DNA of 60,000 nucleotides, from assembly GCA_016946835.1 (NCBI GenBank), contig JACVTC010000018.1:1151501-1211500 (forward strand), given 5' to 3'. The position numbers and the translations under genes are program-made. Below the pieces are notes generated by a model. The model did no database searches and was not told the DNA's origin. It saw nothing but the letters and a program-made list of their open reading frames with translations. This document shows, piece after piece, positions 35,601 through 45,513 of this stretch. Within the stretch, counting starts at the first letter, position 1, and each line of letters starts with the position of its first letter. The DNA comes from Neocallimastix lanati (nom. inval.). Taxonomy: Eukaryota; Neocallimastigomycota; Neocallimastigomycetes; Neocallimastigales; Neocallimastigaceae.

Positions 35601-38600
35601 GACGGTACTACTACAGCAACAACGGCCTCAGCCTTGGTTGTCCCACCATTGAATGACGCAAACACTGACAATGGAATTCTCTATGTCATTGATAATGCAG
35701 CCAATAATATCTATACGGGCGTTTCTGAGGCACAGAACTCTATTGTGGTCAAGGCCAGTTATCATATCGTTAGTTTGGTGAAGATGACTGACGGTGTTCA
35801 TGCCCTGGAAGTGAATTCTCTCAACTCTGAAGCAGTTGAAGATATTTTAGGAGAGGATGGATCAGTTCTCAATCCTTCTAATATTAAGCTTTATAATTGT
35901 GTAGAAAATGATTGTAAGGAGACTTTTGGTTACGTTTTAATTGGCACAATCTATTATGTTAGTAAAGTCACTGGAGTAAGTGAAGTTTTTGACGCCAGCT
36001 CGAAAACATCTTGTGAAGATGCTGGTGCTGTTGGGGGACTTGCAACAATAACTTCAGGTTCAGATAGAAAAAGAGCTGCTGAAAGTGTGGTTAATTTCTG
36101 TCTTTCGGATTCAATAAGTGTTGCAGATACCATCGTAGATGATGCAAATTATGTTATGGCTAATGGAGGAAGTACAATATTTACGACTGCCACTGGAACA
36201 GATGTTCCATTTATTGTTATTAAATCAACAGCTAATGCATTTGTTTTAAATAACGTATTGGAAGGTAAGGAAATATTAACTTTAAATAATTTCAAAGTAA
36301 AAAAAAAAAAATGGATAAAAAAAAAAGAAATATATATAGAGATATTAATAAATTTTACAATGATTTAAAAGAAATAGTTTTAATTGAAAATATTCACAAT
36401 AAATTTAAAAATGAATAATAAAAATGGAAATAATCAAAAAAAAAAAAATTAAATATAAAAAATTAAAAATAATGATTGAGATAAATTAAAAATTGAACCG
36501 GAAATTTAATTCATTGAAATATTGAAGTAAAATAGAATAAAAAATAAAATAGAATAAAAAATAAAATAGAATAAAAAATAAAATAGAATAAAAAATAAAA
36601 TAGAATAAAAAATAAAATAGAATAAAAAATAAAATAGAATAAAAAATAAAATAGAATAAAAAATAAAATAGAATAAAAAATAAAATAGAATAAAAAATAA
36701 AATAGAATAAAAAATAAAATAGAATAAAAAATAAAATAGAATAAAAAATAAAATAGAATAAAAAATAAAATAGAATAAAAAATAAAATAGAATAAAAAAT
36801 AAAATAGAATAAAAAATAAAATAGAATAAAAAATAAAATAGAATAAAAAATAAAATAGAATAAATAATTAAAAGTAAAATAAAAGATAAATAATACAAAT
36901 TAAGTGATAAAAATATAAAATAAAATAATAAAAATAAAATAATAAAAGATAATAAAATAAAGAATAACAAATAAAATAAAAATAAAGAATAAAATAACGA
37001 ATTAAAAATAAAAATTAATTGATAAAAAAATAAAGTAAAAAACTAAAGAAAATAAAAGAAAAAATAAAAAAAAATAACTAAAAAAACAAAATAAAAAAAA
37101 TTAATAAAAAATAAAAAAAAATTAAAAAAAAAGTTAAAAAAAAAAAATTAAAGAATACATTAAAAAAAAGAAAAAAGAATAATAAAGAATAAAAAATAAA
37201 AATAAAAAAAAAAAAAATTGAAGTATAGAATAATAAATAAAAAGTGAAAAAAAGAAGAAAGAAAATAGAATAAACTATAAAATATAAAAAAAGAAACTAA
37301 TGAAAATAAAATAAAAAAAAAAAGAACAAAAAATGAAAATAGAAAATAAAAAATAAGGAATAAAATAAAGAGTAAAGAATATAATAAAAAAAAATAAGAT
37401 AAAACTAGAAGAAAGGACTAAAAAATAAAAATAATAAAGAGAAACAAAAAATAAATAATTAATGAAAATTAAAAAAAAGGAAGCAAAAACAAAAAACAAA
37501 AAAATAAAAAAAGATAAAAAACAAATAAATAAAACAAATAAGAAATTATACAAAATTTAAATATAAAAATATATAAATTTATATATATAGATTTAATTAA
37601 AATAAAATAAAAAAAGAAATTTACATAAAAAAAAAAAACAAACTATTTATATTTAATAATAATTTTTATTTTTTTATAATGATATAATACTATCATATAG
37701 CGGGTACCTATTATGCTGGAGCAGATACCAATCAATTAGATTTGGATATAAGTAAATTGGTTTCAGGTGAAGTTCAAAACAAAACTTATAAATGCGATGC
37801 CGATGGTAGTTGTTCAAAGAACACTGAAACTACATGTAAGTAGTTTTGTTAAAAAATAATATAATTGACATGAATTCTAAGAAAAAATCGTTTTAAAAAA
37901 ATAGAAAGAATGATTAAAAATTAAAAAGAATGTAGTCATATTTAAAAATCAATAATCTTATAAAATATAATAAATGTTATAAAATCAATTATATATATAT
38001 ATAATGGTTAAAAAAAATATAATTTACTAAAAAATTTATAACTATATTGATTATTTTTTTATTTATTAAAATTTAAAATGAAAAGTGGCTGCTTCAAAAA
38101 CTTATCTTATTGGTGAAAAAGAATATACAATAGGTACAGGTACTAATGGAATAGCTTTAACCGATGGAACGGATACGGGAATTGTATTATTTAATAAAAA
38201 AGGTACGCTTCCAATAAAAAGCACCATTGCCGACGTGAAGGATGTTACTGAGTATTTATTGTATGCCTGTCGTGGTGGAGTCTGTTATCCAACGGCCGGT
38301 TATTTCAAATATAATACAAATCATCTTGCCGAATGTTCCACTAGTGGTTGTGTTGAAAATACTGAGAATGTCGTCGATACGGCTCCTTCTTGTAGCAGCG
38401 CTAATATTGGAAAGGCTTATATCGTTACTAGTAACAATAAATTGAAATTATGTTTAGTCCCGAAAGCGGCCGCTGTCGGAAAACCAGAATTAAAGGATAT
38501 CAGCACAGCCGGATTTTTAATTAGTTATGATGGCAGTAAATATTTCATATTTAGCTCGACTGCTAATGCCGTGGCATTCGCCTTTAGTAAGTTGAATCAT

Positions 38601-41600
38601 ATTCTAATTTAAATTTATATACATCTATTTTTTAGTATTTTTTATTATTATTTTTTTTTATTTTTTTATTTTTATTATTTTTAATTTTTATTTTTTATTT
38701 TTAATTTTTTTATTTTTAATTTTTCATTATTTTTTTTATTTTTTATTTTTTATTTTTAATTTTTCATTATTTTTTTTATTTTTTATTTTTTATTTTTTTT
38801 ATCTTTATTTTTTATTTTTTATTTTTTTTTATATTTTTTTTATATTTTTTTTATATTTTTTTATATTTTTTTATTATTTTTTCTTTATTATTTTGTATTT
38901 TTTATTTTAATTATTTTTTATTTTTTGTATTTTAATTTTTTTTTTGTTTTTTTATTTTTTATTTTTTTAATTTTATTATTTTTTATTTTTTTTAAATTTA
39001 TTTTTTTTTATTTTTATTTTTTATTTTTTTTTTTTATTTTTTAATTTTTATTTTGGAGATAATTAAATAAATTTTTTATTTCAAAAATTAAATTAGTAAT
39101 TTTTATTAATTTATTTAGTTTTTATATTAGAAAAAAAATTTTATAAATTTTTTTTAGAATTTGTTTATTTATTATTTCTTTTATTTCAAATATTAAATAT
39201 TACTTTAAAATTTCAATTTTTTTAATAATTTATTTATTTTTAAATATTATAGGTGGTTATTATTTAATTAAAGGAAGTGCCTTCGTTGAAGATGCTGGTA
39301 CTACTACTGATGGTCTTTTAATTAATTGCTCCGTGAATGATAACATTTCAAAATGTACTGAAATTGAAAAGACTTCAGCCATCAATGGTTTCTACATTAA
39401 TGCAGGCTCTACAGTATATCCATGGATAAAATGTTCTACGAGTGCTAGTGTAACTTCCTGTATAGGAGTTGTATCAACTGATACTGATGCAGTTGCAACT
39501 TGTGCAAGTGCTACTGGTAAACTTTGTACAAGTGATAGTACTGTTAAAGTTCTGATTAATCCAACTGGTGTCAAAGTAGCTGAATTTATTACCGATCCTG
39601 AAGTAGATGATGTTTATTACGTTATGTCAAACGTTCAAAATAACATTTTTTCAGGAGTTACCACGGATGATTCCACAAATAGTATTATTATTCGTGCAAC
39701 GACCAATGCCATTATTATTCATCAAATTGAAGATGGAGTTCATGCCTATGAAGTCGATGATGTCGCCGAAGAAGTCACCTTGGGACCCGACGGATCCCTC
39801 ACGGACAAATCCAAATTGCAACTGTATCTCTGTGCCGAGAATCTCTGCACCCGAACCTACGGTTATGCTCGTATCGGTGAAACGGATTACGTTGTTCACG
39901 CTGACGCCACAAAAGATATCAAACCTAGGACATTAACGACGTGTGGTTCCGCCACAGACATTGGTCATTTGTATGAGAATGGCGCCGAGGTCAAACTGTG
40001 TCTGAACTATGACGCGGACACGCCGATCGGCTCTCGAAAATTGGATGCCACCGGCGATGCGGTGACATATGTCATGGAGAATAAACAATACAATGTTTTT
40101 ACTAATGTTAATCCAGCCGATACAAAAGGTGTCATGATTAAATCGATTCCATATGCCTATGTTTTAGATACTAATTTTAAAGGTAGGTCATAAAAAGATT
40201 TAATAAGTTTTAATGTTTGAATTTTTTTGTTATTTTGGAATTTTAATTTTAGAATTAAAAAAGAAAAAAGGAAAAAAAGAAAAAAAATTTTTTATTTAAT
40301 TTATTTTATTTTTAATTTTTTTTTTATTTTATTTTTTTTTTTATTTTATTTTTTTTTTATTTTATTTTTTTTTTTTTTTTAATTTTTTTTATTTTTATCT
40401 TTTTTTATTTTTATTTTTTTTTAATATTTATTTTTTAAAAAATACTTTTTCTTTTTTGATTTTAATTTTATCTATCTTTATGATTCTTAATGATACTTTA
40501 CGATCGACTAACTTCTTTTTCATACATTTAATACCAAAAATTAAAAAAAAAAATTATATATATTGGTAAAAATGATTTTAAACTATGGATAATGTTATAT
40601 AGTAACTGCGGGTGGAGTCTACGCCACCACCGAAAATGTGGTTGTCAATTTAGCCGATGAATTTACGATCACGGACGAATTAGCAAAGAGTTACTATAAT
40701 GCTTGTACTGCTGGTGTTTGTACTAAAACTACTAGTACTGGTAAGAATTAAAATTAAATTTAAAGTTATGATTAAAAAAATTTTGTTCTTTAATAAATTT
40801 TGTGTTACTTTGGTCATTTAAATAGAAGTAGAAAATTAAAAGATTAAAAAAAAAGTGGAAAGTACCTTTTTACTCTTTTCGAAAAAAAAATACTTAGAAT
40901 AAAAATAAATTTTTTATATAATCAATAGTAAAAAAATTTTTGAGAAATTGAGAAAACATAATTTTTTTTTTTACTTAACATTAAAAAAATTTTTTATATA
41001 GTTTTTTTTTAAAATATTTTCTTTATCGATTAATTTTTTTACCTTTTTTTTTTTTATAATTTAGCTGAGGATGGTAAGGAATACTTAGCCATTCTGGATG
41101 AAGTCATTGTCACTGTGAAAGCGGAAGTGACCGACACCACGGTTTCCTTTACTTTCCTGGATAAGATGGATAGCTTTGTGGTGGCAAATGCAGCAGATAA
41201 AGATGCTGTTTTATTTGAACCTAAAACTTTAAGTGACCAACAGACAGCTGGTAGTTGTAAGATGTTTGATTGTGTTAATGGTTATTGTGTGACAACTGGT
41301 GGAGTTAGTCAAACTCCTAGTTACTTTATACACAACTCCAACAATTCCTTAGCAAAATGTACATCCGGTGCTGTCTGCGAGGATTACACAGCCATAGCTT
41401 GTAATGATAATGCTCATTTAGGAGGTGCCTTAAAAGACAGCGATAATGCTATTAATCTCTGTGTCAATGTTGATGGAACACAAACCAAAAAGAATCTCGG
41501 AAAGAATGGGGAGTTTTACTTTAGCGTTACCGCTGCTAATGATCCCTATGTGTATTCCAGGTATATCACTGATTCCACGGGAAATATTATTTCTAAGTCA

Positions 41601-44600
41601 GCCCCAGGTAAATTCATAAATTATTTTTTTAATTTTTATATTTATATTTATTTATATTTTTTCTACAATAAAGTTAGTTGAAATAGAATTGATAAGAGAG
41701 TAGTAAAAAATAGTTCAACAAAAAAATATAATTTAAAGAAAGGAGAAAGAAACTAAAAATAAATATATTTTCATATTAAATTATGATAGAGAATAGAATT
41801 AATAGAAATTTATATTTATTATCTAAACAATAAAATAAATAGTAGTAATAAAAAATTAAAAATAATTAAAAAATTAATACAAATATTTAAAAAACAAATA
41901 AAAAAATTAGTAATTAGTATATAAATTTATATAATAAAATATATAGAATATTAATAAAGATAATAATTTATACTATTCAAATAGAATATGAAAGATCAAT
42001 AAAAACAATAAAAATAATAAATATAGTATTAATAAATATAGTATTAATAAATATAGTATTAATAAAAAGGGTGATAATAAATATATAGAAATAATAAATA
42101 TATAGAAATAATAAATATATAGAAAAAAAATATAGAAATAATAAATATAGAAATAATAAAAATAGAAATAATAAATTAAGTAATTATAAATTGAGTAATA
42201 ATACAAATATTATAATAATTATAACATATTTCAGTAATAAAAAAAATTAATAATAATTGAAAGTTAATATTACAAATAAAAAAATAGTAATATTAAAGTA
42301 TTAATACTTTTAGAAATAAATTATGAATAAATTTATTAATAAAATAGATGATAGTTAAACTATTATAATATAATAAATTAATATGATAAAATAAAATAAA
42401 ATAAAATAAAATAAATAGTAGAATATGAATATAAAGTACAGATTGAATAAAATAAAATAAAATAAACAGTGAAGAAGTATAAAATATTATAGAATTAATT
42501 AAAATAAAATAAAATAAACAGTGAAGAAGTATAAAATAAAATAAAATAAAATAAAATAAAATAAAATAAAATAAAATAAAATAAAATAAAATAAAATAAA
42601 ATAAAATAAAATAAAATAAAATAAAATAAAATAAAATAAAATAAAATAAAATAAAATAAAATAAAATAAAATAATATAAAATAAAATAAAATAATATAAA
42701 ATAAAATAAAATAAAATAAAATAATATAAAATAAAATAATATAAAATAAAATAATATAAAATAAAATAGTTTAAAATAAAATAGTTTAAAGTAAAATAGA
42801 ATTAAACAAATTAGTATAATATAAAGTAAAATAAAAATAAAAATAATAATAATATTATTAATCATGAAAAAAAAATTAATAATCACATCAGTAAATAATA
42901 GAAAGAAATAATAAGAAATAGACTAAAAGTAATATTTATAAAAAGAATAGAAACAATTTTTTTGAAGATAAAAATACTTTTATTTTTAATGTGTACTCAT
43001 TAGAATGAATGGATAATAATAATTACTAAATATTTCATTTTTTATAAAATTTATATATATTGTTTTTTTATTCAACTTTTTTATTGATATTCTCTCTAAA
43101 CTTATTGCTTCCCTAAATTGAAAAAAAAGAGGATGGCTATTACTTGATTGATTTGACAACCAATAAGGTGATCCGAGAAGCCAGCAAGGAAGGAATGCTA
43201 GTCAAATGTGCCAGCAACGTCTGTACCCCCACAACCAATATCGGTTACTACCTGAACGGCGATACGAAGGCCATCACCACCATTCCTTACCTTGAATGTT
43301 CGAAGAATGTAGATGGGAACGTCACCTGTAAGGGCATGGAAACCCCCACCAACGTCTCCTGTAACGAGAATTACGTGGGATTGATCGACAAGTACGGTAG
43401 ATTGTGCATTGACAGTGAAGGTACGACGGCCGATATCCGAGGGGAGGGCGAAGTCCATTACTTGATCACCGGGGCCATCGAAAGTAACATTTTCACCGGG
43501 GAAGCCATTCCTGAGAGTATCGTCTTGACCATTAATGGCAATTCGACTCAGGTCAAAGAGGATGACTTTAAGCAGGGCGTCAAGCTCTTTGAAGTCGATC
43601 CTACCACTAAAGTCATCACAAACATTGATTATACAGCCACTCCTGAAGTGAAGCAAGCACGTCTTAAAGCCTTTATGTGTGAAGACTATATCTGTTACCG
43701 AACCTACGGATACTTCCTCATCGGAAATACTATATACACCCTCAGTAAGAAGGGAAGCATCCTTGATGACACGAAGGAGGCCTACACCGGTACTTGCTCC
43801 TCCACCACTATCGGTAAAATTCATAAGGAGACGGATCTCTTCCTCTGTTTGGACTATGCTCAAGGGTCGGCTGTCAAATCTCAAAAAATCGATGTTACTT
43901 CAGGAAACGAACAAAACTATATCATGTCGGAGGTTGCCAGCAATGTCTTTACGAATGCGGCGACCACAGACGCATCGAAATATATCATCGTTCAAGTCGG
44001 TAACCATGCCATTTTACGTAATGTTCTCTTGGAACGTCGAGGTTACTATTTAAGTAGTACGGGTAATGTCCTTTTAGTTGCGGCCTCGGCAACAACTGCA
44101 CTCAAGGTGGTCGCATGTTCTACCGCTGCTAGTAATGTTAGCAGTTGTACCAATCAAGCGAGCGTAGTTGCCGGATACTACGTCCATGGTAAAGAGAATG
44201 CCACTATAATTAAATGTACCGGTACGGCCGTCAATACTTGTACATTGGTTGCAGCTACAACTGCTGGTTATTATGCTGGAGCCCTAAAGAATTTAATATA
44301 TACCTCGGGTACGGTTTGTGCTGAGGTGAAGGAACCAGGCCTTGGTTACTATAAATCGGAGGGTACGTCCTTCATTGAGTGTAAAATGAATGCTGGTAAC
44401 GAGGAATGTACGGTGATCACCAATCCGACTAGCACCGTCACTTGTACTGCCGACAATGTGGGTAAACTGGTATATGGAGGATCGGAGAATAGCGTCAAAC
44501 TCTGTTTAGCGGAGGCCGTAGGTCAAGGAACAGCTCAAGAAAAGACCTTCAGTAACACGGGTACCTTCCTCCTGAAATACAAAGACAATAATATCTTTGG

Positions 44601-45477
44601 TATCAACCAAAACTACGGTGGCGTCATTAAAATTACCAGTAATTCAATGACCATTGATTTAGATGCCGATGGCAGTCGATGCCTCTTGGATAGTGACAAG
44701 GTGACCATTTCAAATGTTGAAGTCAGTGGAAGTTGTGCTACAGGAAAAACGATCAAGACCTGTTCCAATGGTATGTGTTACAATGTAGAAGGGGACGACA
44801 GTACCCCAGAATGTATCCCTAAGACGGGTGATTTCTGTGAGAAGGATGTGGACTACATCACCAGTGATGCGGAGGGTAACACGATCATTAAAGAAGTTGA
44901 AGGACAAACCACTAGTCAGAAAGGTTATCTCTTCCAATGTGTCAAGAGCGATTCACCCTGTACTCCATACACCAAGCCAGGCTATTTAATTTCCGGTGTC
45001 AATGATGGTAAAAGAGTGTACAAATGTAAGAACGAAGCCTCAGCTGGTGCCGCTGCTGATGTGAAATGTGAACGTACTAAGATGCCAACAGAAACGGAAA
45101 CATGTACAGATGCCAGGGTGGGCACCATTGTTTACAAGAGTGCCAGCTCCGTTGGTCTTTGCTATGGTTCGACCGCCGAGGATATTCATGAATTAGTAAC
45201 GGGTGAGACCACTCATATGATGTTGAAGTATACGAATGATAATGCCTTCGGTATCACCAATAATCAATATGTGGTCGTAGCCATTAAGGGAACTACAGTG
45301 ACCTTGAATGCCGACTATGAAAAGGATTACGGATACCAATACCTCTATGCCCACAATACCACCAATAAGATCTTAACTAAGGGTGAAACCTGTCCTGCTC
45401 CTGTTGAAAATGTCTATCCTATTTCGGAGTATGAATGTACAGATGGAATCTGTACAAAAACCACGAATACCGCTTAA
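29042..45477 (+). CDS. Giant secreted Cys-rich repeat protein, scaffoldin-like (gene 1, 15 exons)
   Basis: Exon model: 29042-29064, 29850-29896, 30016-30066, 30292-30915, 31263-31448, 31771-32367, 33318-33794, 34149-34367, 34963-36264, 37701-37835, 38086-38586, 39253-40182, 40603-40740, 41065-41607, 43130-45477. Exons sum to 8,121 nt, an unbroken frame for 2,706 residues ending in TAA. The first intron is phase 2 and all others phase 1. The product has a signal peptide (core LFGLFLLSV, cleavage near VSA-GD), then GYY...C...C units and larger domains with LYxCxxxxCxxTYGYV, IGKL...LCL, YLMxNxxxNxFT and IVIKxxxNAIVxN. It resembles the structural scaffoldins of anaerobic-fungus cellulosomes, which are extracellular and bind dockerin-bearing enzymes; this naming is from memory of the family. 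No catalytic domain, dockerin or C-terminal hydrophobic anchor was seen. A tandem paralogue starts at 49762. The exon 7 donor (GTCTTA) is the weakest joint. Confidence 0.8.
29065..29849 (+). other. Gene 1 intron 1 with poly-T and 31-bp tandem repeat
   Basis: Contains long homopolymers (T run about 29401-29450). At 29700-29828 it has four copies of a roughly 31-bp unit (TTATAAAAAATATATATTAA, then TAATTTTTTTT). The small open frame at 29217-29555 is F/K low complexity and is not considered coding. Confidence 0.65.
29850..29896 (+). CDS. Gene 1 exon 2 (signal peptide core)
   Basis: Acceptor AAATAG. After the split Ser codon it reads LFGLFLLSVRKVSAG, a classic hydrophobic core with a small-residue cleavage site (VSA). 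Donor G/GTTTAT, phase 1. Confidence 0.75.
30016..30066 (+). CDS. Gene 1 exon 3
   Basis: 17 codons, DCTPSYNTGTTTYSITD with the last base joining exon 4 to give Cys. Acceptor TAAAG, donor T/GTAAGT, phase 1 on both sides. Begins the mature protein. Confidence 0.7.
30292..30915 (+). CDS. Gene 1 exon 4 (four GYY-type Cys units)
   Basis: 208 codons. It holds short units beginning GYYLLKS, GYVVYGG, GYYANAG and GYYRNAA, each followed by a pair such as CTGSGC, CDGSHTC or CSSDTSC. The exon then closes with SIVYP...WHLC and KFIVKVTANSVLVLEG. Acceptor CTATTAG, donor G/GTACTA. The antisense frame over 30617-30931 is a shadow. Confidence 0.85.
31263..31448 (+). CDS. Gene 1 exon 5 (GYV unit)
   Basis: 62 codons: GYVLMDKDDK, CTNGTC, FGFYENEA and CLNGKC, i.e. 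the same GYx-plus-Cys-pair unit. Donor A/GTAAGT, acceptor TTTTAG; phase 1-1. Flanking introns (30916-31262 and 31449-31770) are featureless A/T. Confidence 0.8.
31771..32367 (+). CDS. Gene 1 exon 6 (large NAIV-type domain)
   Basis: 199 codons, one complete large domain: NVATCVSE..., ITHYCVHKN, PGLNVIDES, LVLYHCNESECKQTFGYL, YYVLPHTGNK, CLDGTD, NVFNNEE, IVVEVSSNAIVLNN. Acceptor GAAATAG, donor T/GTAAGT. Confidence 0.85.
32368..33317 (+). other. Gene 1 intron 6, duplicated with intron 7
   Basis: A-rich, with an A run at about 32630-32658. Its last 300 bp (about 33005-33317) match the intron before exon 8 (about 33845-34148), showing that intron and exon were duplicated together. Confidence 0.65.
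33318..33794 (+). CDS. Gene 1 exon 7 (incomplete domain, weak donor)
   Basis: 159 codons: ALPTCTATQ, DHCISEGKIYMVDASN, VLYQCVDGQCLQTDGYI, CSSSNHGKLGSSDVLCLK, NGYLLKG. The IVIK...NAIV tail present in other domains is missing. The required donor is G/GTCTTA, unlike the GTAAGT/GTAAGG donors elsewhere. Without splicing, the frame stops at 33811 (protein of 673 residues). Phase would match exon 8 if spliced. Confidence 0.6.
34149..34367 (+). CDS. Gene 1 exon 8 (domain head fused to tail)
   Basis: 73 codons. The head ALSTCTETQ...DHCISEGKIYAVDASN closely matches exon 7, and the tail ILSVYANAIVHDQFKEG is the usual domain end; the Cys-rich middle is deleted. Acceptor ATATGTAG, donor G/GTAAGT. Confidence 0.75.
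34368..34962 (+). repeat. Gene 1 intron 8: A-rich repeats with minisatellite unit
   Basis: About 34600-34660 carries one inverted-type unit of the 47-bp minisatellite (GAAGAATATGAATATAAAAT, ACAGTTTGATTAAAATA). 34670-34915 is an AAAAATGAAAAATAAAAAAT-type tandem array. Confidence 0.75.
34963..36264 (+). CDS. Gene 1 exon 9 (several large domains)
   Basis: 434 codons with repeated signatures: AILDCSHGSECHHVNGYI, VGTLYKSNDKIYLCL, NYLMDYVPETIF, FLYECDEEGYCQVRSG, NIYTG, GVHALEVNS, LYNCVENDCKETFGYVLIG, NYVMANGGSTIFT, AFVLNNVLEG. Homologous to the second half of gene 2 exon 4; nucleotide identity is clearly higher from about 35885 to the exon end than before it. Donor G/GTAAGG. Antisense and +2 frames here are shadows. 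Confidence 0.85.
36265..37700 (+). repeat. Gene 1 intron 9: 17-bp minisatellite, strongly A-rich
   Basis: The first 150 bp match the start of gene 2 intron 4. 36533-36860 is an almost perfect array of a 17-bp unit AGAATAAAAAATAAAAT, about 19 copies. The remainder is A-rich with G/C scarce. Minus-strand open frames (36506-36970, 37275-37553) are F/L/I low complexity and rejected. Confidence 0.85.
37701..37835 (+). CDS. Gene 1 exon 10
   Basis: 45 codons: GTYYAGADTNQLDLDISKL ... KCDADGSCSKNTETT. Acceptor CATATAG, donor T/GTAAGT. Same length as gene 2 exon 5 and nearly identical to it. Intron 10 (37836-38085) is featureless. Confidence 0.85.
38086..38586 (+). CDS. Gene 1 exon 11
   Basis: 167 codons: KTYLIGEKEYTIG, YACRGGVCYPTAGYFKY, LAECSTSGCVENTENV, CSSANIGKAYIV, LCLVPK, GFLISYDGSKYFIF, NAVAFAFS. 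Acceptor AAAAG, donor A/GTAAGT. Gene 2 exon 6 is one codon shorter and very similar. Confidence 0.85.
38587..39252 (+). other. Gene 1 intron 11, strongly T-rich
   Basis: About 450 bp of ATTTTTTATTTTT-type sequence (38630-39050) on the sense strand, the opposite bias to intron 9. The matching intron in gene 2 (55403-55946) is also T-rich and begins with the same GTAAGTTGAATCATATTC. Confidence 0.75.
39253..40182 (+). CDS. Gene 1 exon 12
   Basis: 310 codons: GYYLIKGSAF, CSVNDNISKC, GFYINAG, CASATGKLC, DDVYYVMSNVQNNIFSG, IIIRATTNAIIIHQIEDGVH, LYLCAENLCTRTYGYARIG, YVMENKQYNVFTN, VMIKSIPYAYVLD. Acceptor TTATAG, donor G/GTAGGT. 918 versus 930 nt in gene 2. Intron 12 (40183-40602) is T-rich with no feature. 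Confidence 0.85.
40603..40740 (+). CDS. Gene 1 exon 13
   Basis: 46 codons: VTAGGVYATTENVVV ... SYYNACTAGVCTKTTST. Acceptor ATATAG, donor G/GTAAGA. It is too short to show as a long open frame but matches gene 2 exon 8 in sequence and length (135 nt). Intron 13 (40741-41064) is plain A/T. Confidence 0.85.
41065..41607 (+). CDS. Gene 1 exon 14
   Basis: 181 codons: EYLAILDEVIV, FDCVNGYCVTTGG, LAKCTSGAVCEDYTAI, CNDNAHLGG, INLCVNVDGTQTKKNLGKNG, ITDSTGNIISKSAP. Acceptor AATTTAG, donor G/GTAAAT. Matches gene 2 exon 9. Confidence 0.85.
41608..43129 (+). repeat. Gene 1 intron 14: (AAAAT)n and minisatellite unit
   Basis: 42385-42540 contains AATAGTAGAATATGAATATA then AAGTACAGATTGAATAAAAT, one inverted unit of the MULE-type 47-bp minisatellite, next to 42535-42790 AAAAT repeats. 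41990-42170 is an ATAAATATAGAAATAATAAA array. The minus-strand open frames (41973-42206, 42293-42886) are artefacts. Confidence 0.85.
43130..45477 (+). CDS. Gene 1 exon 15 (terminal, 3' third of protein)
   Basis: 782 codons then TAA. It opens with GYYLIDLTTNK, CASNVCTPTTNIGYYLNGD and a full large domain, then runs of GYY units (GYYLSSTG, GYYVHGKE, GYYAGALK, GYYKSEG) and two segments with NNIFGINQN/NAFGITNNQ. It ends with YECTDGICTKTTNTA. Base composition is strikingly GC-richer than the exons at 30-34 kb. No hydrophobic tail follows. Antisense frames (43198-43884, 44710-44937) are shadows. Confidence 0.85.
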
Positions 45478-45507
45478 ACCTATTTCTTTTAACTATTGAT
45501 TATAACA

Positions 45508-45513
45508 AATAAA
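45508..45513 (+). terminator. Putative poly(A) signal of gene 1
   Basis: AATAAA 31 nt after the stop codon, in A-rich sequence. Fungal signals are loose, so this is only the best candidate. Confidence 0.35.

Noticed and set aside
36506-37553. Minus-strand ORFs in the intron after exon 9
   Set aside because: F/L/I/Y low complexity from a 17-bp A-rich minisatellite; they lie within an intron supported by exon phase and by the paralogue.
43198-43884. 228-residue antisense ORF within exon 15
   Set aside because: Shadow of a GC-richer exon. It has no domain of its own, while the sense frame carries the repeated Cys motifs. The same applies to antisense ORFs at 30617, 39651, 44710, 52126 and 53040.
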